From Bacilli bacterium (GTDB lineage: Bacteria > Bacillota_I > Bacilli_A > RF39 > UBA660), in NCBI GenBank assembly GCA_017460745.1, contig JAFUAL010000019.1, positions 58,022 to 122,021 on the forward strand: DNA of 64,000 bases, given 5' to 3'. Made by a program: the position numbers and the translations under genes. Below, piece after piece: positions 1-8,066 of the stretch. The notes under the pieces are model-generated. The model saw only the letters and a program-made list of their open reading frames with translations, was not told the origin of the DNA and searched no databases. The number at the start of each line of letters is the position of its first letter. Within the stretch, counting starts at the first letter, position 1.

Positions 1-32
1 TTTTCTCCTTCAATTAAATATAGTTTATCCAT
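1..32 (-). CDS. 5' end of an unidentified gene (partial)
   Basis: An ATG read leftward starts on the last base of the alaS stop codon (TAATG arrangement), with an AAAAGGA ribosome site a few bases upstream. Only ten codons (MDKLYLIEGE) are visible before the window edge, too few to identify. The one-base overlap suggests translational coupling to alaS. Confidence 0.5.
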   Translation of the reverse strand, partial: MDKLYLIEGE

Positions 33-2719
33 TATAAATCCTTTTTAATTGAAAGAAATATTTTATCAATTTCGTCTGTTTTGATACCACTTCCCATAGC
101 AAATTTAGGACTACCTCCTCCATTACCACCGGTTTTATTAGATATTAATTTTATCATATCAGATGCATTTATATTTGAATTACTTCTTGCAATAAATGTT
201 ACTTTATTACTACTTACATTAATATTCGCAACTAATATAAATATGTTTTCATACTTATTAGCTAAAGTATCTAAAATATTTTTTAAACTATTATTATCAT
301 TATCATTTACTTTTAATAATAAAACATTTAAATTATTGATTTTTTCTATATCTTTTTCATATTCTGAAATATTATTAACAGCATTTTCACTTATTAATTT
401 CTGATAATCTTTTTCAAGTTCTTTTACATCGTTTTGCACTTTTTTATCAAGTTCTTTTAATTCTACTATTTCTTTATAACTCATTGGTTTAATTTCATTA
501 TTATAATTTGGTTTATATTTAAGTTTAATATTATTTCTCTTAGCTTCAAGAATTAAATTACTTGCTTTCATGCTATTTTTTATAATATTGTCATTATATG
601 GTTTAGCAACAATTAATAAACTATTTTCAATGTTATTTCTAGTTGCACCAGTTATACGATAAGTATTACTTCCTTTGTTTTCAAATGAAATAATGGTAAA
701 TCTTTTTATATCTTTAGTGTTTTTAACATGACATCCACCACAAAGTTCATGTGAATCACCTATATTTACCACACGTACTTTTTCGTTATACTTATCTGTA
801 AAAAGAGCCATTACTTTCTTTTTATCTACATCATCGTATTTTTTTACTTCTGTTTTTCTATCAATGTTTTTACTAATATAATCATTAACAAATTCTTCTA
901 TTTTAATTAATTCTGTATCTGTTATTTTACCATGATAATTAAAATCAAATCTTAAATATTCATCTGTAACCTTACTTCCTGCTTGGTAAATATTTTTATC
1001 AATTATTGTTTGAAGAGCAAGTTGTAAGATATGTACACTTGAGTGATTTGCTTCTATTGCAAGACGTCTTTCTTTATCAACTAATTCTTTAACTTTATCT
1101 TTAACTTTAATGACACCACTTAATATTTTTACTTTATGAATATTTTGTCCATTTGGTCCTTTAAAAACATCTAAAACTCTTGCTTTAAAATTATCTCCAA
1201 TAAGCATACCTGTATCACTTATCTCACCACCTGATTCAGAGTAGAAACAAGTTTTATCAAATACAATGTAACCTTCGCCCTTTAATTCTGAAACAAATTT
1301 ATCATTTTTAATTATAGAAATAACTTTTCCAGTTACTTCATATACTTCATATATGAACTCTGATTTATCTTTATAATTTAATAACAATTCATTTTGATTT
1401 TTAAATGATTCTGTTTGCTTTTGATTATTTTTAGATAATTCTTTTTGACGTTCCATGCATTTATCAAATTCACGTCTTGAAGTAGTAAATCCTTTTTCTT
1501 CTAAGTATTCAAGAGTAAGTTCAAAAGGAAAACCATATGTATCATATAATTTAAAAGCATCGCGTCCACTGATTTTATTATCAAGTGATTCATCCATCAT
1601 TTGATATAGGATTTTTTCACCTTTATCAAGTGTTTTTAAGAATAATTCTTCTTCTTCCTTAATAGTATTTTTAACATTTTTTTGTTTATCTTTTAGGTAT
1701 GGATATACACTTTCCATATTTTTAACAACTGAATCAACTAATTTATACATAAATGGTTCATATAAACCAAGCATTCTTCCATATCTTACACTTCGTCTTA
1801 AAAGTCTTCTTAAAATATATCCTCGTCCTACATTATCAAATACTGCACCGTCACTTAGAGCAAATGTTAAAGCACGAATATGGTCAGCAATTACTTTATA
1901 TGGCATAGATCCATCATACAAAGTATCAGTTAATTCTTCAATTTGTCTAATAATTGGTAAAAATAAATCGGTATCAAAGTTAGAATCAGCATCTTGGAAT
2001 ATACAAGCCCATCTTTCAAGTCCTGCTCCAGTATCAATATTTTTAGAAGGAAGTTCCTTATAATCTTCTCGTTTAACACCTTCTTTTGAATTAAACTGGC
2101 TTAAAACATTATTCCAAATCTCAACAAATCTTTCGTTATCTTCACCTTTCATAAAATGTTCAAGAGCCTTACCATCATAGTCATATTTTTCTCCTCTATC
2201 AAAGAAGATTTCTGTATCTGGTCCACATGGTCCCTCACCTATTTCCCAAAAGTTATCAGAAAGGCGTGCTAAATGACTTTCAGGAACGCCAAGACTTATC
2301 CATTTATTTATTGTATCGGTATCGTCTGGATAAACAGTAAAATAAAGTTTTTCAATCGGAATATTAAACCATTTTTCGCTTGTTAATAATTCATAAGCAA
2401 ATTCTAAAGCCGAATCACGAAAATAATCTCCAACTGAGAAGTTTCCCATCATTTCAAAGAAAGTATGATGACGACGAGTAACTCCAACGTTTTCTATGTC
2501 ATTTGTTCTAATACACTTTTGAATATTAGTAATTCTTCTGTTTTCGGGAACAACTGAACCATCAAAATATTTTTTTAAAGGTGTAACTCCGGCATTTATC
2601 CAAAGAAGTGAATCATCATCAATTGGAATTAAAGGTGCACTTTCCATTATTTTATGCCCTTTTGATTCAAAAAACGATAACCACATTTTTCTTATTTCTA
2701 AACTTGTTAATTTTTTCAT
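32..2719 (-). CDS. alaS: Alanyl-tRNA synthetase
   Basis: Class II synthetase that charges tRNA-Ala in the cytoplasm. At 895 residues it has the usual family length. The N-terminal catalytic core is recognisable (RRHHTFFEMMGNFS, GAGLERW). The editing domain carries HSSVH near residue 558 and CGGCH near 658, the zinc/deacylation residues that clear Ser- and Gly-tRNA. The C-terminal C-Ala domain has the glycine-rich GGNGGGSPKFAMGSG motif. It is the second gene behind an Ala-specific T-box leader, 12 nt after a small P-loop kinase gene, so uncharged tRNA-Ala should induce it. Nothing looks broken. Confidence 0.98.
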   Translation of the reverse strand: MKKLTSLEIRKMWLSFFESKGHKIMESAPLIPIDDDSLLWINAGVTPLKKYFDGSVVPENRRITNIQKCIRTNDIENVGVTRRHHTFFEMMGNFSVGDYFRDSALEFAYELLTSEKWFNIPIEKLYFTVYPDDTDTINKWISLGVPESHLARLSDNFWEIGEGPCGPDTEIFFDRGEKYDYDGKALEHFMKGEDNERFVEIWNNVLSQFNSKEGVKREDYKELPSKNIDTGAGLERWACIFQDADSNFDTDLFLPIIRQIEELTDTLYDGSMPYKVIADHIRALTFALSDGAVFDNVGRGYILRRLLRRSVRYGRMLGLYEPFMYKLVDSVVKNMESVYPYLKDKQKNVKNTIKEEEELFLKTLDKGEKILYQMMDESLDNKISGRDAFKLYDTYGFPFELTLEYLEEKGFTTSRREFDKCMERQKELSKNNQKQTESFKNQNELLLNYKDKSEFIYEVYEVTGKVISIIKNDKFVSELKGEGYIVFDKTCFYSESGGEISDTGMLIGDNFKARVLDVFKGPNGQNIHKVKILSGVIKVKDKVKELVDKERRLAIEANHSSVHILQLALQTIIDKNIYQAGSKVTDEYLRFDFNYHGKITDTELIKIEEFVNDYISKNIDRKTEVKKYDDVDKKKVMALFTDKYNEKVRVVNIGDSHELCGGCHVKNTKDIKRFTIISFENKGSNTYRITGATRNNIENSLLIVAKPYNDNIIKNSMKASNLILEAKRNNIKLKYKPNYNNEIKPMSYKEIVELKELDKKVQNDVKELEKDYQKLISENAVNNISEYEKDIEKINNLNVLLLKVNDNDNNSLKNILDTLANKYENIFILVANINVSSNKVTFIARSNSNINASDMIKLISNKTGGNGGGSPKFAMGSGIKTDEIDKIFLSIKKDL

Positions 2720-2731
2720 ATGTCACCTCAA

Positions 2732-3277
2732 TTAATCAATTTGTTCTAATATTACTTTTAAATTTTCTATATATGTTTCTTTATCATAATTATTTAAAAT
2801 AAAGTAATCAGCCATAGCAATTGGACCACCTTTAGCAAGATTTTCAATTTCTGATACATCGCGCGCCAAAGCTTCTTCTTTAGTAAATGGTCTTATATCA
2901 CGAACAGATAGTCTATCGTATCTTAAATCACGATTAGTAACAATTGCTATCATACTAAGTTTTTTACCAAGTCTTTCTCTTAAAACAACGTACTCATCCC
3001 ATGAATAAAGTCCATCAAGTACAACATCAGAGTCCTTGCTATATTCAATTATTCTTGGTAATAGAATTTTAGCATAGGCTGCCATTCCAAGTTCGCTTCT
3101 TAGTTTTTCTCTCATATATTTTTCGTTTTCTGGTGTTACTTCCATATTATTTTCCTTTAATTTTTCCATCGTAACTCCACCAAAATAAACTTTTTTAAAT
3201 CCAATACTTTCTAAGTAATCTGATGCAACAGATTTACCACTTCCACACATTCCAACTACTGCAATAATTTTTCCCAT
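2732..3277 (-). CDS. P-loop nucleotide kinase, UPF0200 / dephospho-CoA-kinase-like
   Basis: A 181-residue soluble kinase-like ATPase with a clear Walker A (GMCGSGKS, residues 9-16). The C-terminal half (ERD-like ARDVSEIE and AMADYFILNN) resembles the archaeal UPF0200 group more than bacterial CoaE, from my memory of those families. The substrate is unknown; nucleotide or CoA-precursor phosphorylation is only a family-level guess. It is the first gene after the Ala T-box and is co-transcribed with alaS, so it is expected to respond to alanine starvation, which is unusual for such a kinase. A good AGGAGG-type site precedes the ATG. Confidence 0.7.
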   Translation of the reverse strand: MGKIIAVVGMCGSGKSVASDYLESIGFKKVYFGGVTMEKLKENNMEVTPENEKYMREKLRSELGMAAYAKILLPRIIEYSKDSDVVLDGLYSWDEYVVLRERLGKKLSMIAIVTNRDLRYDRLSVRDIRPFTKEEALARDVSEIENLAKGGPIAMADYFILNNYDKETYIENLKVILEQID

Positions 3278-3295
3278 AATAAATTCCTCCTACAA

Positions 3296-3483
3296 TAAAA
3301 GACCACATTAGGAGCGAATGTGATCGCGTTACCATCCTAACTTGGTCTTAATTTTTATAACGGTATCCCGATAATCCTAAATAAGCAGCCTTTCATATTT
3401 TTATTTATTAACTTCCACCTACCGTTAACTCTCTATAAAATAAATAAATACTACTTCGAATATTTAATAGATTTTTTCAAAAC
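3296..3483 (-). ncRNA. T-box leader, alanine-specific
   Basis: Read on the minus strand this holds the Stem I AGAGAG element, a specifier-loop GCT (Ala codon, 3387-3389), the T-box bulge sequence GGATGGTAACGCG (3325-3337) and a terminator. The terminator is a 9-bp stem pairing 3301-3309 with 3317-3325 followed by TTTT. Uncharged tRNA-Ala should pair with GCT and, through its ACCA end, with the T-box, stabilising the antiterminator and letting transcription enter the kinase gene and alaS. The specifier was placed by aligning this leader with the Val T-box in the same window. Confidence 0.93.
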
Positions 3484-3489
3484 AAATAT

Positions 3490-3500
3490 ATTCTATCATA
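3490..3500 (-). promoter_or_regulatory. Extended -10 promoter of the Ala T-box operon
   Basis: On the minus strand TATGATAGAAT gives an extended -10 (TG, one base, TAGAAT). The start of the T-box RNA would lie near 3483, just upstream of Stem I. No strong -35 box is seen, as is common with extended -10 promoters. Confidence 0.5.
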
Positions 3501-3518
3501 TCTAAACTTAAAAATCTA

Positions 3519-5051
3519 CTACTTTTTTAAAATCTTAAAACTACATTCAGAAAAATCTGCATTTTCTGTATTTACTCCATCAAAATTTGTAAAGGGACTT
3601 ATATTAAAATCATCAAACTTGCATCCACTTATATCTTTTTGATATACAATTTGAGGCTCTATTTTAGCTTTACTTTTTCTAAAATCTATTCCAGTTACTT
3701 TCACGTTTGAAAAATTTATTAAAGATAGATTAAAAAATCTAATTAAAGATGCATCTATTATATCTCGATTAATTTCTAAATGATCATCTACTTTAACTAA
3801 TAAAAGTTGTTCTGTAATAGGAATAGTTCCGTATAAGTGATTTGGCTCAATACCTAAAGTTTCAAGCGATTTAGTTAAAGTAATCACTTCATTTATTTTA
3901 TTAAATATTTCTTCTCTTTTTTTATTAATTAATTCTTTTCTTATTTCTTCTAGTTCTTCTTTATTTTTTAATTCTTTAGTATGATCTATTCCAAAAAAAT
4001 TATCTAATTCATATAAAAAGTTATGTGATAATTTTCCATCTTCAGTGATAGTCATTTCTTTTCCATCATCACCTATTACTTTAGTATCTGTAAAATTACA
4101 GGTTTTAAAATTTGAATGTTCATCTATTATTCTTAAATCAATAATCGCTCCAGTTGAACCTTTAAAATTAGTATTATTTAGTAAACTTCCTTTTGGTAAA
4201 GGTTCTTTAAAATAAACTCCATTGAAATTAGTATTTGTAAAGTCATATGAATTGCTATATAAATTTTTAAATGTTATTTCAAGAGGTTTATTTCTTTTTA
4301 AAATATTTCCTTTTTGTTTTACTCCCTTAAAATTAGTTTCTTTTATCATACACCAGCTACGGATGGTTAAAGGTGTTGCTAAAGTGGCATCTGTTAAAAC
4401 ACATCTTTCTAAACCGTTTTCTATTTCATTAGGATAAATTAAAGCACCGGTACTTCCTGTAAAATCACTTCCATGTATATGAGGTTTAATAGAAAATCGA
4501 TAACCATGGATATTTATAATCCCAAGACATTTAAAAGGATAAGTAAAAGTAACTCCTTGAAATTTACAATCATTTAAAAAAACGTGTTCATCAAATAACT
4601 TATTTACTTTTGAAACATCAATTATAGCTCCTCTACTTCCACTAAAATCTGTAACATAACCTGAATTCAAACCATTTAGTATTACATCATCAAAAGAACC
4701 TATAAACTCTACTCCATTTAACTTAGCACCAGTTAAATCTTTCTTCCAAATCGTTTGAGGATTTAATTTAACATTATAAAGACCATTAAAGTCAAATCCT
4801 GCTGCATTAAAATTAGTAAAATCAATATTACTAAAATCTATTTTTTTTAATATTTCTTTTGGTAAAGCAAAATATTTACCACATTGTTTTCTATTTCCAT
4901 ATTCATCAACAATACATTCATTGTCTCCGGTTTTAAATATAATTGATTCAAGTATTCTAGCATCATAATTTAATTTGATATGAACACCTTCTTCAATTTC
5001 ATTTAATTTACTAATAAGTTCATTTCTTAATTTATATATTTTTTCTTCCAT
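3519..5051 (-). CDS. Pentapeptide-repeat-like protein
   Basis: A 510-residue protein without signal peptide or membrane segment. It is rich in degenerate pentapeptide-type motifs (DFSNIDFTNFNAAGFDF, NGVYFKEPL, STGALIYP, STGAIIDL) recurring about every 50-60 residues between variable segments, so it probably folds as interrupted right-handed beta-helical coils. The stretch at residues 355-385 is charged and helical (KKREEIFNKI) and separates two repeat arrays. Function unknown. It sits upstream of the Ala T-box and has its own start behind GGGGTATTTTC. Similar cytoplasmic repeat proteins are common in gut Firmicutes; no partner is visible. Confidence 0.6.
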   Translation of the reverse strand: MEEKIYKLRNELISKLNEIEEGVHIKLNYDARILESIIFKTGDNECIVDEYGNRKQCGKYFALPKEILKKIDFSNIDFTNFNAAGFDFNGLYNVKLNPQTIWKKDLTGAKLNGVEFIGSFDDVILNGLNSGYVTDFSGSRGAIIDVSKVNKLFDEHVFLNDCKFQGVTFTYPFKCLGIINIHGYRFSIKPHIHGSDFTGSTGALIYPNEIENGLERCVLTDATLATPLTIRSWCMIKETNFKGVKQKGNILKRNKPLEITFKNLYSNSYDFTNTNFNGVYFKEPLPKGSLLNNTNFKGSTGAIIDLRIIDEHSNFKTCNFTDTKVIGDDGKEMTITEDGKLSHNFLYELDNFFGIDHTKELKNKEELEEIRKELINKKREEIFNKINEVITLTKSLETLGIEPNHLYGTIPITEQLLLVKVDDHLEINRDIIDASLIRFFNLSLINFSNVKVTGIDFRKSKAKIEPQIVYQKDISGCKFDDFNISPFTNFDGVNTENADFSECSFKILKK

Positions 5052-5112
5052 GAAAATACCCCTTTCACTGGGGCATATTATATCATATCTAAAGTTAAAA
5101 ATCTACTATTTT

Positions 5113-5424
5113 TTATTCTACAACGCTTGATATTTTTCTAAATATATATTTTATTCCATTATTAATAATTTTCTCTAATTTATTTGATACTTTTAAAGAG
5201 GCAGTACTGGTTTTAGTTGCATAACTTGTTTCTTTCTGCAAATAATCTTCTAGCAAGACATCTTTTCCATCTTTAATATCCTGTTCAAATTGTTCAATTG
5301 ATTGATTAGTTAAATCTATTTTATCTTTCATATATTTATCATAGTAACCATTTTGATAAGAAAAGAAAAGTCCTAAAAATAAAATTATAATCATAATCGG
5401 AATATAACTTATTATTTTTTTCAT
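5113..5424 (-). CDS. Small single-pass membrane protein following spoIIP
   Basis: A protein of about 103 residues with one N-terminal membrane helix (IPIMIIILFLGLFFSY) and a charged outer part. The ATG was chosen because TAGGTGAT lies just upstream; an upstream in-frame ATG would overlap that ribosome site. It follows spoIIP by about 30 nt in the same direction. In Bacillus the gene after spoIIP is yqxA, also a membrane protein of about 110 residues (established), so this may be its positional counterpart. I see no convincing sequence similarity, so the link is inference. Confidence 0.55.
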   Translation of the reverse strand: MKKIISYIPIMIIILFLGLFFSYQNGYYDKYMKDKIDLTNQSIEQFEQDIKDGKDVLLEDYLQKETSYATKTSTASLKVSNKLEKIINNGIKYIFRKISSVVE

Positions 5425-5454
5425 ATCATCACCTATCATAATATACCCTATAGG

Positions 5455-6351
5455 TTAATCAAAATTTGTCATATTATTTGAACTAATATAATTTTTTAAC
5501 ATTAAAGCAATTACTTTAATAGAATTAGCTACTTCATCAATAGTATTTTCTTGTCCTCCTACTTCAATTAACATTGTATTTTTACTAAAATCCTGATTAT
5601 AAACTCCATTTACTCCACTTCCCTTTTTTTCATATATTCCGCGTGATAATCCTTTATAGTTTTTATCTAAATAATTATTTAATATTTCAAGTTCATGTTT
5701 GTTTTCTTTATAATTTTCATTTTCAAGTCCTAGTAAAAACATTGTTTTAGCATATACTTTATCATTAATGGTTGTAGTTGTTATACTTCTTTTTACACTA
5801 TCTCTATGTAAATCAACGAAATACATAAGACTTGGATATTCAAGTTTTTTATTTTCTAGTAGTTCGCGACTTATTTTATAACTAGAACTATATGGCATTT
5901 CTTTTTCATTTATAATATCTGTTACGTTGTTAGTTTCAACAATAGATTCTATTCCCAAACTTTCTAGTTCACTTTTTAAAATGAAAGATGCTGTTAAAAC
6001 GGTAGGTGTAATATTATATAGATCATTTTTTTGATAACTATATTCTTCATTTGTATGGGTATTATAAATATATACAATTGGTAAATTAGTATTATATAAA
6101 ACTGTATTTAATTCTTCATTATCTACTACTTTTTTATTATTTTTTATAAAATAATCATTATTTACTTTATATTTTTTTACAACTAAAGATAATAAATCAA
6201 ATTTAATATCAATTTTTTTATTATATTTATATAAAAATATATTTAATATATTAGATGGTAAATTATTTAAATTAATATTATAACTTATGTATAATGTACT
6301 AAATAAACTAACTATAATTACTGTAATGAATAATATCTTTTTTAATTTCAT
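5455..6351 (-). CDS. spoIIP: Stage II sporulation protein P (peptidoglycan amidase/endopeptidase)
   Basis: In endospore formers SpoIIP works with SpoIID and SpoIIM to cut septal peptidoglycan during engulfment (established). The 298-residue protein has an N-terminal membrane anchor (FITVIIVSLFSTLYIS) and the family core: IYNTHTNEEY near residue 95, the YFVDLHRDS metal-site region, and the C-terminal GGQENTIDEVANSIKVIA block. It is shorter than Bacillus SpoIIP because the linker after the anchor is reduced. A possible sigma-E promoter lies just upstream, and a small membrane protein follows. Its presence argues that the organism is, or recently was, spore-forming. Confidence 0.9.
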   Translation of the reverse strand: MKLKKILFITVIIVSLFSTLYISYNINLNNLPSNILNIFLYKYNKKIDIKFDLLSLVVKKYKVNNDYFIKNNKKVVDNEELNTVLYNTNLPIVYIYNTHTNEEYSYQKNDLYNITPTVLTASFILKSELESLGIESIVETNNVTDIINEKEMPYSSSYKISRELLENKKLEYPSLMYFVDLHRDSVKRSITTTTINDKVYAKTMFLLGLENENYKENKHELEILNNYLDKNYKGLSRGIYEKKGSGVNGVYNQDFSKNTMLIEVGGQENTIDEVANSIKVIALMLKNYISSNNMTNFD

Positions 6352-6365
6352 AAATTCACCACTTA

Positions 6366-6393
6366 ATGATATGAAAAAAAAGATAAATTATGC
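6366..6393 (-). promoter_or_regulatory. Possible sigma-E-type promoter for spoIIP
   Basis: On the minus strand GCATAAT (6387-6393) and CATATCAT (6366-6373) are 13 bases apart. They resemble the sigma-E -35 and -10 boxes known for mother-cell genes, including Bacillus spoIIP. The element overlaps the preceding terminator hairpin, and the spacing is one or two bases short, so this is tentative. Confidence 0.3.
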
Positions 6394-6403
6394 ATTTATC
6401 TTT
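6371..6403 (-). terminator. Terminator between the 240-aa hypothetical gene and spoIIP
   Basis: On the minus strand AGATAAAT, a short GCATA loop region and ATTTATCT form a stem followed by a run of eight T. It overlaps the stop codon of the upstream gene and separates that gene from spoIIP. Confidence 0.7.
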
Positions 6404-7118
6404 TAACTAAAACGAGTCTCTTTTCTTCTTCTTCGATATTGAAATCTAATACTTCATCATATTCTTTATACAATACTATATCCTTTTTACTTTTTTCAAT
6501 TAAATTTTGCTGATAAATATTAAATTTATTTTTATTATATTTGATATTTAATTCATTGTTTAATAACTTATTATTTAAAGTACCTAAATGATTAATTCTA
6601 ATAAAATCACCACTTGGATAATAATTAATATCAGATATTTTTGAATTAGTATAATCTTCCTGACTTAAACGATTATAATTATATTCTAAAATATGTTGTT
6701 TTTCTTTTTTACTTGATTCTATTTGACCATTTTGCATCATTTTAATAAAATCATTTCCTAAAATTTGTAGGATCAAATCATTAAATTTTCTTACATTTTC
6801 AACTGCAATATGGTAATGTTTAATATTATTCTTGAAATAATAAAATGATTTTATATTGGAATCTAAACTTAAATTTTCTAAATTAAATATAGGTAAACCT
6901 ATTTTCTTTTGAATGTTAATTATAGCTGATATTATTCCTTTTTCTTTTTCAAAAAAATAAATACTTATTTCTTTAGTTTCATGATTTAAGAGGATTTTAC
7001 ATTTATTAAGTTCTTCATCTAAAATATTTATATTTGTCTCTAATTCATTAAGCATTTGTCTTATAACTAAATATCTATCTCTAAATCCTACTAAAATATC
7101 TTTAAAGCTATACTGCAT
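6396..7118 (-). CDS. Hypothetical protein
   Basis: I do not recognise this protein of about 240 residues. It has no membrane segment, is helical in its first third (heptad-like LNELETNINILDEELNKCKILL) and has an Asn/Lys-rich middle. The start used here follows GGATGGTG by six bases; an ATG twelve bases further upstream sits on the ribosome site itself. It is followed by a strong terminator. The neighbouring 263-aa gene, read in the same direction, may belong to the same unit. Confidence 0.6.
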   Translation of the reverse strand: MQYSFKDILVGFRDRYLVIRQMLNELETNINILDEELNKCKILLNHETKEISIYFFEKEKGIISAIINIQKKIGLPIFNLENLSLDSNIKSFYYFKNNIKHYHIAVENVRKFNDLILQILGNDFIKMMQNGQIESSKKEKQHILEYNYNRLSQEDYTNSKISDINYYPSGDFIRINHLGTLNNKLLNNELNIKYNKNKFNIYQQNLIEKSKKDIVLYKEYDEVLDFNIEEEEKRLVLVKR

Positions 7119-7187
7119 ATTACACACCATCCTCTTTTATTTATTATATAAAAGTAAATCATCTCAATCAATATATTTGGCTATTTT

Positions 7188-7979
7188 TTACATCTTTTTA
7201 ACTTTAGTTTCTTCTTGATATATCTTATTAACTAAGTTGCCAATTACGATAAATTCACGTGGAAAGCCTCCAAGAGATTCAGGCATAAGAGGGTTTCCAA
7301 TACACCATAATTTTTCATTTTTAAAATACTTAAAATATTCCAATTTATTATTTTCTATAATATTCATACTGCGATTTACCAAATCATAATCATAATTATA
7401 TTCTTTTATATTAATATAAACAAAAGTCATTATAGTTTCTAAAACATTAAATAAAATATAAGTATCATATATTTGATAGTTCTTACTCATAATATTATCT
7501 TTGATATGTAAATACTTTGATGCTAAATTAATATAAATATTATTCGTTTTATTTATATAGTTAAAGCTATTATAATTTTTAATTAATATTTTATAAGTTC
7601 CATAAAAGGAATTTTTTAAATAATTTAAACTTTGAATGTTTTCTAAAATATTATTTGATAATCTTTCATCATTAAAAGTAAGAGCATATAATATACTTAC
7701 TAGATAAATTGCTTCATTAGATGGTTTTAGAAAATCCATGAATTCTTTATTTACTATATCTAATTTATTTTCTTGATGTAAAAGTAATAAAACCTTAATG
7801 CAATCTAGAAATAAATATAAATCACCAAATTCTATATTTCTAGCAATTAATAATAATTCTTTTTTAATTGGCTTTAATTCTTCATCATTTACTATTCCTC
7901 TTTTTAAATTATTATAAATTGATTCTAATTTATTATTTACTATATTTAATAATTCAAAAATGTTGTTAAACTCATCCAT
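7188..7979 (-). CDS. Hypothetical all-helical protein
   Basis: A protein of about 263 residues, predominantly alpha-helical by composition, with many Asn/Ile/Leu segments and no membrane helix or known motif. The start is the ATG six bases after AGGAGCGGTG. It follows valS with about 80 nt between. No function can be assigned from sequence; the context (valS upstream, hypothetical gene downstream) is not informative. Confidence 0.55.
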   Translation of the reverse strand: MDEFNNIFELLNIVNNKLESIYNNLKRGIVNDEELKPIKKELLLIARNIEFGDLYLFLDCIKVLLLLHQENKLDIVNKEFMDFLKPSNEAIYLVSILYALTFNDERLSNNILENIQSLNYLKNSFYGTYKILIKNYNSFNYINKTNNIYINLASKYLHIKDNIMSKNYQIYDTYILFNVLETIMTFVYINIKEYNYDYDLVNRSMNIIENNKLEYFKYFKNEKLWCIGNPLMPESLGGFPREFIVIGNLVNKIYQEETKVKKM

Positions 7980-8066
7980 TTGTATCACCGCTCCTATAAT
8001 ACCAAATAACTTTGAATAAATCTAGTATTTTAAAAATAAAACTAGATATTATCTAGTTTTACTTAG

